Shown here piece by piece: positions 38,776 through 46,187 of a stretch of DNA of 64,000 nucleotides (the stretch's first letter is position 1; each line of letters begins with the position of its first letter). Where the stretch lies: contig NZ_WTVQ01000017.1 of NCBI RefSeq assembly GCF_012910955.1, positions 1 to 64,000 on the forward strand, in the 5' to 3' direction. The translations under genes were made by a program, and so were the position numbers. Source of the stretch: Aromatoleum diolicum (GTDB lineage: Bacteria; Pseudomonadota; Gammaproteobacteria; Burkholderiales; Rhodocyclaceae). Under the pieces are notes generated by a model. The model saw only the letters and a program-made list of their open reading frames with translations, was not told the DNA's origin and made no database searches.

Positions 38776-38805
38776 TGCTCACCATCGTAGCTGCGATGGT
38801 GAGCA
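38776..38805. promoter_or_regulatory. 30-base near-perfect palindrome before the sigma-54 activator gene
   Basis: TGCTCACCATCG (38776-38787) and CGATGGTGAGCA (38794-38805) are perfect 12-bp arms around TAGCTG. The element ends 6 bases before the activator's ribosome site. It could be an autoregulatory operator or an RNA hairpin controlling translation. Confidence 0.7.
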
Positions 38806-38888
38806 TTCCTACCTATTCATTGTAACTTTTACATACAACCCCCTCCACGGGGCGAGGGTTCCCCCCGATCCTTCCGTCAGGGCGGGCA

Positions 38889-40130
38889 CTAGCGTCGCGC
38901 CTGATCGGTGACGTCCTCCGTCACGCCGAGAACACGCATCACGCGGCCGCTGGAATCGCGGCTGACGACCCCGCGGTCGCGCATCCGCCGCGTTCCGCGC
39001 GGGGTACGCACGCGGTACTCATGGTCGAAGCGACCGCTGGCAACCTTGCCCGCCAGGACCTGCCCGACGCGCTCCCGGTCATCCGGATGCACCGCCCGCA
39101 ACCATTTTTCCGGATCCGGCTGATCGCCGGACTGGTCTTCACGCAGACCGAACAGCCGGCGGTACGCCGGGCTGACGTAAAGCCACTTGTGGCGGACCGG
39201 ATCGAGCACCCAGAAGATTTCGCTGATGGTCTCGGCCAGTTGGCGAAAGCGCTCCTCGCTTTCGCGCAACGCTGCTTCGGCGCGTTTGGACGGCGTGATG
39301 TCGATCATCACACCGAAGAGGCTCAAGGGATTTTCGAAGTCGTCGCAGTGGCACTCGGCCGAGGCCCGTACCCAGCGTTCCTCGCCACCCGGCAACAGGA
39401 TGCGAAACTCCACTTCGAACCTGCCGCCCACCTCCACCGCCCGCTCGAACAGGAGCGTGACCCGCGGACGATCGAGCGCATGAACCGTGGCGAGGAACCC
39501 TTTGTAAGTCGGCTGCGACTCCGCCGGCCAGGCGAACAAGTGGCGTGATTCGTCGCTCCAGCTCAGCACACCGGTGCCAAACTCATACGTCCACCAGCCC
39601 AACCGGGCGCTGCGCACGATCAGGGCGAAGCGCTCGGCCTGCTCCCGCAGGGCCTGTTCGAGGTGCCGACGCTCGATGAGGCTCTCGGGTGCCTGCTCGA
39701 GCACGCCCGCGAGCACGGAAGGCGCGTCCGTCTCGCCCGCCGCGTCGGCCGTGATCACGGTTCCCAGAATTGCGGCCGGACGGTCCGCCGCGTCACGTGT
39801 GAACACGGCCACCTGCAGGCGCACCGCACGCCAGCCTCCATCGGCATGGCGCAGCTGCAAGGTCGCGCCGGCCGAGTCGCCGTTGCGCAGCGCGCTCACC
39901 CTTTGAATCAGCGCCTCCAACCGCGTGCGGTCATCTTGATGGACCAGCGACCGCAGCGCCGCAGCATCCATCGCAGCGAGATACTCCTTGGGATACCCGA
40001 GCATGGAGGTAAAGCCATTCGATCCGAGAGGGATGAGGTGTCCGCCCTCGGCATCAAAGATCCCCACTCCGCCGGGTACCGCGGCGGCGGCGCGCTCCAG
40101 TGCGTGAAGAACTGCATCGCTTGCGAACAT
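38889..40130 (-). CDS. Triple-PAS protein without output domain
   Basis: The 413-residue protein consists of three PAS modules (about residues 10-140, 165-285 and 290-410). The last two are PAS_3-like with clear PAC motifs (VEFRILLPGGEERWVRA, HEYRVRTPRGTRRMRD). No kinase, GGDEF or HTH domain follows; translation stops at TAG right after the third PAC motif. It may act as a soluble sensor partner for the nearby hybrid kinase, or be a truncated kinase. It lies between the activator and rpoN, divergent from rpoN. Confidence 0.85.
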   Translation of the reverse strand: MFASDAVLHALERAAAAVPGGVGIFDAEGGHLIPLGSNGFTSMLGYPKEYLAAMDAAALRSLVHQDDRTRLEALIQRVSALRNGDSAGATLQLRHADGGWRAVRLQVAVFTRDAADRPAAILGTVITADAAGETDAPSVLAGVLEQAPESLIERRHLEQALREQAERFALIVRSARLGWWTYEFGTGVLSWSDESRHLFAWPAESQPTYKGFLATVHALDRPRVTLLFERAVEVGGRFEVEFRILLPGGEERWVRASAECHCDDFENPLSLFGVMIDITPSKRAEAALRESEERFRQLAETISEIFWVLDPVRHKWLYVSPAYRRLFGLREDQSGDQPDPEKWLRAVHPDDRERVGQVLAGKVASGRFDHEYRVRTPRGTRRMRDRGVVSRDSSGRVMRVLGVTEDVTDQARR

Positions 40131-40501
40131 GGTTGGAACGGCCTCTCGAGTCTTGAAAGTTCAAATCGTCCACTTGCTACCGGGTCCTCCGAGTAAGCCG
40201 GGCCACTGGCCCGACAGCGGATTGGCTCGTCGTACCTGATTTGCCAACCCGCATCCAAGCCTTCGTCCGCGGCGCAGGCGGCGTCCTCTATTTCTCAGCA
40301 ATTGATGTTCCCGGCGCCCGGCGGTCGGGCGGTTCGGCGGGCCGGCAATTCTTACTCGCGGCTTGTAAGACTTTCCCGCGCGTCTCACCCCGTCTGTCAC
40401 CACGTGGCCGCATTGCAGGGCTTGCATCACTGGGAATGGATCTTGCGCCGTCAAGGGAAGTGGATAGACCGGCCTGCAAACGGCACGCCCAGGAGGACGT
40501 C
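40131..40501. promoter_or_regulatory. Divergent control region between the PAS gene and rpoN
   Basis: This 371-base gap holds no gene. On the minus strand a sigma-54-like element GGGAAC-N5-TTGCT (40297-40312) points to the PAS gene. Upstream of it (40351-40377) is a dyad CTTAC-N9-GTAAG followed by ACTTTCCC that resembles the motifs upstream of the csbD/dgcZ and PRC promoters. A good ribosome site (AGGAGG) serves rpoN at 40492. Confidence 0.45.
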
Positions 40502-41980
40502 ATGAGTCTCGGATTGGAGCTTCGGCTGCGCCACCACCTTGCGATCACGCCACAACTTCAGCAGGCCCTGCGCCTGCTGCAGCTGTCGTCGCCGGAATTC
40601 GCGCAGGAGGTCGAGCAGGCGCTCGCCACCAACCCCTTCCTTGAAGAGGACGACGACTCGCCCCGACACGGCACGCCACCGGCTCCCCCCGCCGAGGCAC
40701 CGCCGCACGAGGACGCGGCTGCCGCTGCCCGCGCGGACGTCGAAGCGGACGCTACCGCCGACGGCGGATGGCAGGCCATCGGCACGGACGGCGCGCGTAG
40801 CGGCATGGCAAGTGACAAGGACGACGACTGGACCGAATGGTCTCCCGCGCCGGTGAGCCTGCACGAGAACCTTCGCCAGCAGTTGATGCTCTCGCCGATG
40901 AGCGACCGTGACCGCGCGCTGGCCTACCTGCTGATCGACGAGATCGGCGATACGGGTTATCTCGAAACGTCCCTCGAGGAGCTGGCGGCGCAGGTGGCGC
41001 CCGAAGACCAGGTCGAGCCGGAGGAACTGGCGGCGCTGCTCAAGCTCGTGCAGCAGCTCGACCCGCCGGGGATCGCCGCCCGCTCGCTGCAGGAATGCCT
41101 GTTGCTGCAACTTGCAGCGGTGCCGCAGGACCACCCCGGCCGGGCGGTCGCGCTGCAACTCGTCGGCGAGCATTTCGAACTGCTGGCGCGGCGTGAATTC
41201 ACCCATCTGCAACAGCTCACGGGCTGCAACGAGGCGGCCCTGCACACTGCGCGCGCCCTGATCCGCTGCCTCGACCCCAAGCCGGGCCTGCTGCTGGGGC
41301 CGGACGACACACGCTATGTCGTCCCCGACGTTCTCGTCAGCCATGTGCGTGGCCGCTGGGTGGCGGCCCTGAACCCGGCAGCGCAGCCGCGCGTGCGCAT
41401 CAACCGCACTTATGCCGAGATCGCCGCCTGCCGCCACGGCGGCGAATCGTCGTTCGGCCGCCAGTTGCAGGAGGCCCGCTGGCTGCTGCGTCACGTCGAA
41501 CAGCGCTTCACCACCATCCAGCGCGTCGCCGATGCCATCGTGGCGCGCCAGAGCGCCTTCTTCGAATACGGCGAGGCAGCCATGCGGCCACTGGTCCTGA
41601 AGGACATCGCCGACGAACTGGGCCTGCATGAATCGACCGTTTGCCGCGTCACCAACGACAAGTACATGGCCACCCCGCGCGGCCTGTTCGAATTCAAGTA
41701 TTTCTTTTCGCGCCAGCTCGTGATGGACGACGGCGGGGCCTGCTCCGGCACGGCCATCCGCGCCGTACTGAAGGCGCTGATCGCTGCCGAAGACCCGAAG
41801 GATCCGCTGTCCGACGCGCAGCTCACGCGCCTGCTGGCCGAACAGGGCCTGCGCCTGGCGCGGCGCACCGTCACCAAGTACCGTGGCCTGATGCATGTGC
41901 CGAGCGTCGAACTGCGGCGCGTTGCGGCGCGGCGCCTACAAGTGCGGGTTGCCAGCGCCGAACAACCCGATTTCGCCTGA
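40502..41980 (+). CDS. rpoN: RNA polymerase sigma-54 factor, probable second copy
   Basis: The 492-residue sigma-54 is complete. The Gln/Leu-rich activator-interacting region is at residues 1-50 (RHHLAITPQLQQALRLLQLS). An acidic linker (~50-115), the core-binding domain, an HTH (ESTVCRVTNDKYMATPRGLFEFKYFFSR region) and the RpoN box ARRTVTKYRG (residues ~453-462; usual ARRTVAKYRE) follow. The DNA-reading residues are kept, so recognition of TGGCAC-N5-TTGCA is expected. The usual betaproteobacterial neighbours lptB, hpf and ptsN are absent and an activator, kinase and PAS gene flank it. I therefore infer a paralog dedicated to this locus. Confidence 0.94.
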   Translation: MSLGLELRLRHHLAITPQLQQALRLLQLSSPEFAQEVEQALATNPFLEEDDDSPRHGTPPAPPAEAPPHEDAAAAARADVEADATADGGWQAIGTDGARSGMASDKDDDWTEWSPAPVSLHENLRQQLMLSPMSDRDRALAYLLIDEIGDTGYLETSLEELAAQVAPEDQVEPEELAALLKLVQQLDPPGIAARSLQECLLLQLAAVPQDHPGRAVALQLVGEHFELLARREFTHLQQLTGCNEAALHTARALIRCLDPKPGLLLGPDDTRYVVPDVLVSHVRGRWVAALNPAAQPRVRINRTYAEIAACRHGGESSFGRQLQEARWLLRHVEQRFTTIQRVADAIVARQSAFFEYGEAAMRPLVLKDIADELGLHESTVCRVTNDKYMATPRGLFEFKYFFSRQLVMDDGGACSGTAIRAVLKALIAAEDPKDPLSDAQLTRLLAEQGLRLARRTVTKYRGLMHVPSVELRRVAARRLQVRVASAEQPDFA

Positions 41981-42015
41981 TCGCGCCGCGATGTTCGCCA
42001 GACATCGCCGCCGCG

Positions 42016-42031
42016 GGGAACACGCCTTGCA
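42016..42031 (+). promoter_or_regulatory. Candidate sigma-54 promoter for the ChaB gene
   Basis: GGGAAC-N5-TTGCA has the invariant GG and GC ten bases apart and a perfect -12 element; the -24 element has two mismatches to TGGCAC. It lies ~90 bases before the ATG at 42122. Confidence 0.45.
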
Positions 42032-42121
42032 ACCCGGTGCACGGCGCGCAAGCGTCGGCGCGGTCGAAATGCACCGACCGAATCGCACTGACTTGCACCG
42101 CGCAACGACAAGGAGGAAATC

Positions 42122-42511
42122 ATGCCCAAGCACGGAGTCAATCTACCGCGGACACTTCAGCGTTCCCCCGCCAAGGCGCAGCGAACCTATGCGGAGGTGT
42201 TGAAGAACGCCGAGGAACAGTACGGAAGCGGCGAACGGGTGGCCAGGACGGCCTATGCCGCACTCAAGCACAGCTTCGAGAAGGTCGGAGATCATTGGGA
42301 GTCGAAAAAGCACCCCGGACCTTCCGATTCCCGCTCGCAGCAAACAAGCGCGGACAAGCGCCGCGGTCGCGGCGAGACCTTTGGCGGCGTCGATGTCGAA
42401 GGTCACACCCGCCAGGAACTCTACGCCCGTGCACGGGCCCTGGACATTCCGCGACGCTCCACCATGAACAAGGAAGAGCTGGCGCTGGCGATCAGCAAGA
42501 AGCAGGATTGA
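42122..42511 (+). CDS. ChaB-domain protein
   Basis: The 129-residue protein has an N-terminal ChaB domain (LPRTLQRSPAKAQRTYAEVLKNAEEQYG, AYAALKHSFEKVGDHW) and a C-terminal Rho-N/SAP-like helical segment (TRQELYARARALDIPRRSTMNKEELALAI), with a charged linker between. ChaB-family proteins are small and poorly understood; this fusion to a nucleic-acid-binding-like segment is common in environmental Proteobacteria. It has a strong ribosome site (AAGGAGG). It is the first gene of the putative sigma-54 stress cluster. Confidence 0.88.
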   Translation: MPKHGVNLPRTLQRSPAKAQRTYAEVLKNAEEQYGSGERVARTAYAALKHSFEKVGDHWESKKHPGPSDSRSQQTSADKRRGRGETFGGVDVEGHTRQELYARARALDIPRRSTMNKEELALAISKKQD

Positions 42512-42615
42512 GCGGGTGACGAAAGGAATCCGGAGTGTGGCCGGGGGCCGATGTCGCCGGCTCTGCGCGGTTCGTCGACGCGCAGATGACGACCGGCGCG
42601 ACGCCGGCAGGCAAC

Positions 42616-42745
42616 TTTGACGTCCGGTGTGTAATTTCTTCCCTGCACCGATGGGCGCCCAGCCGCAAGCGGGATCCGCGGCCGAAGGGCCCGCCCGGCA
42701 GCAGCGGCGCAACGTGTTCCCCCTGCGCCGGGCACGACGATTGCC
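42616..42745 (+). promoter_or_regulatory. Sigma-54 promoter and upstream activator motif for the PRC-barrel gene
   Basis: GGGCAC-GACGA-TTGCC at 42730-42745 fits the sigma-54 -24/-12 consensus at all but two positions. Its first 15 bases are identical to the element before the DUF1328 gene at 43545. About 85 bases upstream, TTTGAC...TGTGTAATTTCTTCCCTG (42616-42645) parallels a motif upstream of csbD. The promoter is ~195 bases before the PRC ATG; the rest of the 427-base gap shows no gene. Confidence 0.65.
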
Positions 42746-42938
42746 CCAGCACTGGAGCGCCCAGCACGCCGAAAACCGGCTGCATGCAGTATCCAGGACG
42801 GCGCTCGGCGCCTGGTCGTCCATCGCCCTTTGCCGGCGACGGCAGGATCGTCCAGGCAGTAGCGGACGACTTGAAGGGCAGTGGCTGCTGTTCAGCACCG
42901 GCGCCACGCCCATCCATCAACCCGCAGGAGATACAGCA

Positions 42939-43379
42939 ATGGCAAGCGTACATTCTGGTAGCACCGCCCGGGGCGAAACGCGCATCATCGGCACCCAGCA
43001 CGAGCCCGGTTCCGGCCCCGGTCCGGAAATCATGGCCGCGGACACCCTCGAAGGCGATGACGTGGTGAACCATCAGGGCGAAGACCTCGGCATGATCAAG
43101 GAAATCATGATCGACGTCGCGGCCGGCCGGGTCGCCTATGCGGTATTGGCTTCGGGCGGCTTCCTCGGTATTGGCGACAAGTATTTCGCGATCCCGTGGA
43201 GCGCGCTGACCCTGGACGCCGACAACAAGCGTTTCGTCCTCGACGTCGACAAGGAGCAGCTGAAAAACGCCCCGGGCTTCGACAAGGACCACTGGCCGAC
43301 GATGGCCGACCCCGCCTGGGCCACCGAAGTGCATCGCTACTACGGTCAGCCGACTTACTGGTCGCCACCGGAGCTATGA
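42939..43379 (+). CDS. PRC-barrel domain protein
   Basis: The 146-residue protein has one PRC-barrel domain (MAADTLEGDDVVNHQGEDLGMIKEIMID, then GGFLGIGDKYFAIPWSAL) and a C-terminal DKDHWPTMADPAWATEVHRYYG tail. This is the usual form of the stress-associated PRC proteins found near CsbD and other small stress genes. PRC barrels are thought to mediate protein contacts. The ATG follows AGGAG; a far longer upstream reading is unsupported. Confidence 0.9.
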   Translation: MASVHSGSTARGETRIIGTQHEPGSGPGPEIMAADTLEGDDVVNHQGEDLGMIKEIMIDVAAGRVAYAVLASGGFLGIGDKYFAIPWSALTLDADNKRFVLDVDKEQLKNAPGFDKDHWPTMADPAWATEVHRYYGQPTYWSPPEL

Positions 43380-43420
43380 CCGGCTCAAACTGCGCCCACG
43401 GCGCAGTTTGAGGCTCACTT

Positions 43421-43459
43421 CGCTCACCCCGGGCAGCGCATCGGGGTGAGCGTTTTTTT
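43421..43459 (+). terminator. Rho-independent terminator after the PRC gene
   Basis: An 11-bp stem (CGCTCACCCCG / CGGGGTGAGCG) with a 10-base loop is followed by seven T. A smaller hairpin (AAACTGCG/CGCAGTTT) precedes it at 43387-43409. Confidence 0.92.
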
Positions 43460-43544
43460 CGTTCGTTCTGCCATACCCGACCGCCAGCTGCGTACCAGCC
43501 CTCTCGGCCGGCGGAATCAGCGGTGATGGTGTGCGGAGATTCCT

Positions 43545-43560
43545 GGGCACGACGATTGCA
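43545..43560 (+). promoter_or_regulatory. Sigma-54 promoter of the first DUF1328 gene
   Basis: GGGCAC-GACGA-TTGCA matches the consensus TGGCAC-N5-TTGCA with one mismatch. The expected start point is ~27 bases before the ATG at 43599. Fifteen bases are identical to the site at 42730. Confidence 0.75.
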
Positions 43561-43598
43561 GTGGCCATTGGCACCACATCAGTCAATGGAGGTGTGCC

Positions 43599-43760
43599 AT
43601 GTTGCACTACGCTGCAGTGTTTCTGGTGATTGCGCTGGTCGCGGCGCTACTGGGCTTTGGCGGCATCGCCGCCGGTGCCGCGGAGATCGGCAAGATCTTG
43701 TTCTACATCTTCCTGGTGATCGCACTGGTGTCATTGGTTGTCGGACTTCTCCGACGATGA
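43599..43760 (+). CDS. DUF1328 small membrane protein
   Basis: The 53-residue protein has two hydrophobic helices ([47 protein letters not shown] region) ending in RR. This is the typical form of the DUF1328/YtjA family of tiny inner-membrane proteins, often seen among stress-induced genes. It is preceded by GGAGG and by a sigma-54-type promoter. Function is unknown. A second family member lies at 46188. Confidence 0.9.
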   Translation: MLHYAAVFLVIALVAALLGFGGIAAGAAEIGKILFYIFLVIALVSLVVGLLRR

Positions 43761-43901
43761 AGCGGTCCTGATGAACCCGAAGCGTACCAAGGACGATGGA
43801 AGCCACTCCGCGCCGGGCCAGGGATCCGGAAGTCAAGGCCTGTCAGGTCGCTGTCGAAAACTGCCGCGGCGTGGTTCAGCGGCCGGGGATCAGTCCCTTC
43901 C

Positions 43902-44840
43902 TCATCGCCGGCCTGCGGCGGCAGGGTTTGCTGACCGCCGTTTGGGGGTGCGCTCCGCAAGCTCGACGCGGTTTCGGCCCCCTTGCTTGGCCCGGTAGAG
44001 CGCCGCGTCGGCATCCGCAATCAAACGCTTGATGCTGCGTCCGGACGCAAATTCGGACACTCCGATCGACAAGGTCACCGTCGCCACGACGTTGCCGTCA
44101 CGAATTTCGGCCGCACCGATACGTTCCCGCAGGCGATCCAGCACGCTCCGCGCCTCCTCCCCGGAAGTCTCCGGCAGCAGCACCAGGAACTCCTCTCCGC
44201 CATAGCGAAAGACCTGGTCATAGGGGCGCAGACCGTCCGTGAGCCGAGCGGCCAGTTCGGCCAGCACATGGTCGCCGAAGGGGTGCCCGTGCGTGTCATT
44301 GACCGCCTTGAAGTGATCGATGTCGGCCATGGCCACGGTGAACGGAATTTTTCCGCGGCGCGCGCGGGCGAGTTCTTCCTTCAATTCGCGCTCCATGACA
44401 TGGCGCGTAAATACGCCGGTGACCTCGTCCACTTCGATAAGCGTGGCGGCGGTATTCGAATGCAGGCGATCGGCGAAGTCCTGGAATGCTTCGACGGCGC
44501 GCAGTAGACGGGCGAGCTTCGCGGGTTTCAGCGTGTCCGCGCGAGATCGGGCAAGGCAATCCTCGGCGAGCGCATGCACGGCGCGGTGGCGCGCGAGCAG
44601 GCTGCGGTACGCTCCGCTGGCCTCGATCTCGGGACCATATCCGCCCGCCACGGCCTCTTCAAAACGACATGCCAGCGTGGAATCGAAACCCGCATCGGAA
44701 GCGTCGCGCGAATCGGGAAAGCGCAAGCTGAACATCACGCTCATGAGATGTTCCAGATGCGCCTTCAACCCGCGCCGGAGATCTCTCAGGAAGTGATCCA
44801 GTTGCAGGTTGCTGACTTCGCTGGGGAGGCTGTCTGCCAT
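43902..44840 (-). CDS. Zinc-sensing diguanylate cyclase, DgcZ-like (CZB-GGDEF)
   Basis: The 312-residue protein has an N-terminal CZB zinc-binding domain with H28, C58, H85 and H89. Their spacing (30, 27, 4) equals that of the zinc ligands of E. coli DgcZ. The C-terminal GGDEF domain has an intact active site (RYGGEEF) and an inhibitory RxxD site (RPYD) five residues before it. It would make c-di-GMP under control of zinc, affecting adhesion and biofilm. The start at 44840 is preferred because conservation begins there; no strong ribosome site is visible. A sigma-54-type promoter lies upstream on the same strand. Confidence 0.88.
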   Translation of the reverse strand: MADSLPSEVSNLQLDHFLRDLRRGLKAHLEHLMSVMFSLRFPDSRDASDAGFDSTLACRFEEAVAGGYGPEIEASGAYRSLLARHRAVHALAEDCLARSRADTLKPAKLARLLRAVEAFQDFADRLHSNTAATLIEVDEVTGVFTRHVMERELKEELARARRGKIPFTVAMADIDHFKAVNDTHGHPFGDHVLAELAARLTDGLRPYDQVFRYGGEEFLVLLPETSGEEARSVLDRLRERIGAAEIRDGNVVATVTLSIGVSEFASGRSIKRLIADADAALYRAKQGGRNRVELAERTPKRRSANPAAAGRR

Positions 44841-45013
44841 CACATGAACTCGGTTTGTCGGGCGCGCGGAAGTCCGTTTCGCAATCCACCACGCACCGAT
44901 CCAGCTCGGGGCACTGCGCGCATGGCGCAACTGAGGCTGGGCGGGACGGTCCGCAGCGCCCGCCCTCACGGTCAGGGCAAGACCGTACGAGCGAGCATAC
45001 ACCCTGCCCCGCG

Positions 45014-45029
45014 AGCAAGCCGTGTGCCC
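45014..45029 (-). promoter_or_regulatory. Candidate sigma-54 promoter for the diguanylate cyclase
   Basis: Read on the minus strand, GGGCAC-N5-TTGCT matches the consensus with one -24 mismatch. It shares the GGGCAC form of the PRC and DUF1328 sites and lies ~175 bases before the cyclase ATG. Confidence 0.6.
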
Positions 45030-45081
45030 CGCGCCGTCGCCGGGCGCCGAACCTGGCCTCCATCCGTGCCACCTTGAAATA

Positions 45082-45112
45082 TTTACATCGCAATGTGTAA
45101 TTCCTTGCCCTG
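45082..45112. promoter_or_regulatory. Shared upstream activator motif between dgcZ-like and csbD genes
   Basis: A TTACA-N8-TGTAA dyad (45083-45100) runs into TTCCTTGCCCTG. It lies 50 bases upstream of the csbD sigma-54 promoter and ~55 bases upstream of the opposite cyclase promoter. A closely similar sequence lies upstream of the PRC promoter. A binding site for the NtrC-family activator is the simplest reading. Confidence 0.5.
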
Positions 45113-45161
45113 ATGAACCGTGGAGTCACGCAAATACCTGATCTTTCGGGACGTGCACCGG

Positions 45162-45177
45162 TGGCACAGGGTTTGCA
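45162..45177 (+). promoter_or_regulatory. Perfect sigma-54 promoter of the csbD operon
   Basis: TGGCAC-AGGGT-TTGCA matches the sigma-54 -24/-12 consensus at every fixed position. It lies 57 bases before the csbD ATG. This is the strongest single promoter call in the window. Confidence 0.88.
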
Positions 45178-45234
45178 CGTCAAGTGCGGGTCGGCACTTC
45201 GCGCCGCATCCAACCTGACTGAAAGGAGAGCGAA

Positions 45235-45456
45235 ATGAACTGGGATCGTATCGAAGGGAACTGGAAGCAGTTCAAGGGGAAAGTCAAGGAAGAATGGGGG
45301 AAGCTGACCGACGACGAACTCGATCGGATGGCGGGGCAGCGCACGCAACTCAGCGGCAAGCTGCAGGAGCGTTACGGCATCGCGCGAGACGAAGCCGAAC
45401 GTCGGATCGACGAATGGCTCGACCAGCAGGCCGACCAGATCGACCGGACCCACTAA
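45235..45456 (+). CDS. CsbD-family stress protein
   Basis: The 73-residue hydrophilic protein has the CsbD signature (MNWDRIEGNWKQFKGKVKEEWGKLTDDEL) and a short helical C-terminal part. CsbD proteins are general-stress markers in many bacteria with no known biochemical activity. It follows AAGGAGAG and a perfect sigma-54 promoter. The next gene begins 18 bases later, so the two form an operon. Confidence 0.95.
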   Translation: MNWDRIEGNWKQFKGKVKEEWGKLTDDELDRMAGQRTQLSGKLQERYGIARDEAERRIDEWLDQQADQIDRTH

Positions 45457-45474
45457 GGATCAGGAGATGACGTC

Positions 45475-45930
45475 ATGATGAACCTGAAGATCACCACTGT
45501 CGCCGCAGCGATCGTGTTCGCGTGCTCGAGTGCCATCGCGACCGACGCCATGACAAAGGACGAAGTCAAGGCCGAGAAGGAACGGATCGAGTTGGACTAC
45601 AAGACGGCCAAGAAGGCGTGCGACGCCATGACGGCCAACGCGAAGGACATCTGCGTGGCCGAGGCCAAGGGCCAGGAGAAGATCGCGAAGGCGGAACTTG
45701 CGGCGAAGGAAAAGAGCACGCCCAAGTCGCAGTACGAAGTTACGATGGCCAGGGCCGATGCGCAATACGATGTCGCGAAGGAGCGCTGCGACGACATGAA
45801 GGGCGCCGAGAAGGACGTCTGCGTCAAGGACGCCAAGGCGGTCCATTCCCGCGCCAAGGAAGATGCCAAGGCCGCGCTCAAGACGAGCGACGCGCGCCGC
45901 GAGGCGGGCAGCGGCGTCGCACAAGCTTGA
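45475..45930 (+). CDS. Lysine-rich periplasmic protein with paired Cys repeats
   Basis: The 151-residue protein has a signal peptide (cleavage near SSAIA, residue ~22) and a highly charged helical mature part. It contains two copies of a motif, KKACDAMTANAKDICVAEAK and KERCDDMKGAEKDVCVKDAK, each with two cysteines ten residues apart that could form disulfides through DsbA. No named family is recognised; similar proteins occur beside CsbD genes in Betaproteobacteria. It belongs to the csbD operon. A structural or metal-binding envelope stress role is only inference. Confidence 0.8.
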   Translation: MMNLKITTVAAAIVFACSSAIATDAMTKDEVKAEKERIELDYKTAKKACDAMTANAKDICVAEAKGQEKIAKAELAAKEKSTPKSQYEVTMARADAQYDVAKERCDDMKGAEKDVCVKDAKAVHSRAKEDAKAALKTSDARREAGSGVAQA

Positions 45931-46187
45931 TGCCGCGTACCGGCCCACGCGCGAACGCCGCGACGGCATGGCTGGCGAGACAAGTAAATGCGTCAGTGAT
46001 GCAAGTCTGCGGCACGCGCCGCAGCAACGGCCTGCTTCGACACTCGGCCGGGCGCGCCCGCCCGGCTGGTGCCGGCGTGTTGGCCTAAGCCGCTGAACGG
46101 CTTCCACGCCGACTTGTCCACTGCCATGATCGGCAGTTGGCCGCGCGGCGATCGCAGCCGCCGGTCCCACGCACCGGAGGCATGCAC

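Noticed and set aside
42080-42105. TCGCAC-N4-TTGCA just upstream of chaB as a sigma-54 promoter
   Set aside because: The spacing between the conserved dinucleotides is one base short and the invariant GG is broken; the element at 42016 fits better.
42535-43068. A 177-codon plus-strand frame between chaB and the PRC gene
   Set aside because: Cys/Pro/Arg-rich nonsense translation overlapping the PRC start in another frame; the region is better explained as a long regulatory leader.
43738-43998. An 86-codon plus-strand frame after the first DUF1328 gene
   Set aside because: It overlaps the end of that gene and the end of the diguanylate cyclase gene, with no ribosome site or domain.
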